A DNA stretch of 64,000 bases from Aporrectodea caliginosa (Eukaryota; Annelida; Clitellata; Crassiclitellata; Lumbricidae): contig JACEVL010000003.1 in NCBI GenBank assembly GCA_020284085.1, forward strand, positions 1,182,692 to 1,246,691. The letters run 5' to 3'. The notes beneath the pieces are model-generated. The model had not been told where the DNA came from and did no database searches. It saw nothing but the letters and a program-made list of their open reading frames with translations. Each line of letters starts with the position of its first letter. Positions within the stretch are counted from its first letter, which is position 1. The translations under genes and the position numbers were made by a program. Positions 63,600 through 64,000 of this stretch are shown piece after piece.

Positions 63600-64000
63600 A
63601 TATATGCACGTATGTATGTATGTATGTATATATGTATCTATGTATATGTGCATATATGTATGTATGTATATGTATGTTTGTATGTATGTATGTATGCATG
63701 TATGTATCTATGTATATATGCATGCATGTATGTATGTATGTATGTATGTATGTATGTATGTATGTATGTATGTATGTATGTATGTATGTATGTATGTATG
63801 TATGTATGTATGTATGTATGTATGTATGTATGTACTTATGTATGCAGGGATGGATCTATGTATGGATGTATATATGTACGCATGCATTCATGCATGTATT
63901 TGTATGTATGTGTATGTGTGCATGCCTGCATGCATATACATGCATATATGTATGGATGTATATTTTTATGTATATATATGCATGTAGGCTATGTATGTAT
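63600..64000. repeat. (TATG)n microsatellite, runs off the window
   Basis: About 400 bp of TATG tetramer, nearly pure at 63725-63832. ORFs are artefacts. Third such array in the window. Confidence 0.95.

Overview
The window is animal nuclear DNA: AT-rich, intron-rich, with GT-AG introns of 0.1-3 kb and dense with transposon remnants. The short palindrome TAGGCCTA recurs throughout. I read it as a marine invertebrate, probably a deuterostome such as an echinoderm. That placement is an inference from style and is weak; the genes only establish a metazoan.

Three multi-exon genes and one partial gene were rebuilt by hand from splice sites and phase. (1) 16004-23245, plus strand, 6 exons, 813 codons: a coiled-coil protein with an uncharacterised Cys/Trp-containing middle region and a C-terminal NHL-like beta-propeller. 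It has a TATA box at 15801 and one GC-AG intron. (2) 29439-44982, plus strand, 18 exons, 576 codons: NOL10/Enp2, a nucleolar small-subunit ribosome biogenesis factor. (3) 46628-54818, minus strand, 6 exons, 761 codons: ZW10, the kinetochore RZZ / Golgi-ER tethering subunit, convergent with NOL10. (4) 55742-63188, minus strand, 9 exons, 5' end outside the window: a divergent kinesin-3-like motor plus tail, directly upstream of ZW10 on the same strand. Its last exon can either stop or splice in phase into the first ZW10 exon, so a kinesin-ZW10 read-through or fusion is possible. A C2H2 zinc-finger gene with frame breaks lies at about 4181-5325.

Layout. 1-4.2 kb: decayed LINE fragments on the minus strand, a SINE and a 37-40-bp tandem-repeat block. 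4.2-6.6 kb: zinc-finger locus. 6.8-11 kb: a nest in which a TIR element with internal tandem repeats is broken by two piggyBac-type elements, one carrying a transposase pseudogene. 11-15.6 kb: TIR elements and hAT MITEs. 15.8-23.2 kb: the propeller gene. 23.2-29.4 kb: intergenic, with five hAT MITEs and tandem-repeat elements. 29.4-45 kb: NOL10, whose introns hold SINEs, a foldback element and a 1.4-kb 49-bp minisatellite with higher-order structure. 46-55 kb: ZW10. 55-63 kb: kinesin. The final 0.5 kb is a TATG array.

Twelve elements have hAT-type 8-bp target duplications, most of them perfect. One ~37-bp tandem-repeat core occurs inside three different sets of terminal inverted repeats. NOL10 and ZW10 are ordinary housekeeping genes with no evident joint function. 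The mobile-element architecture and the kinesin-ZW10 junction are the unusual content.
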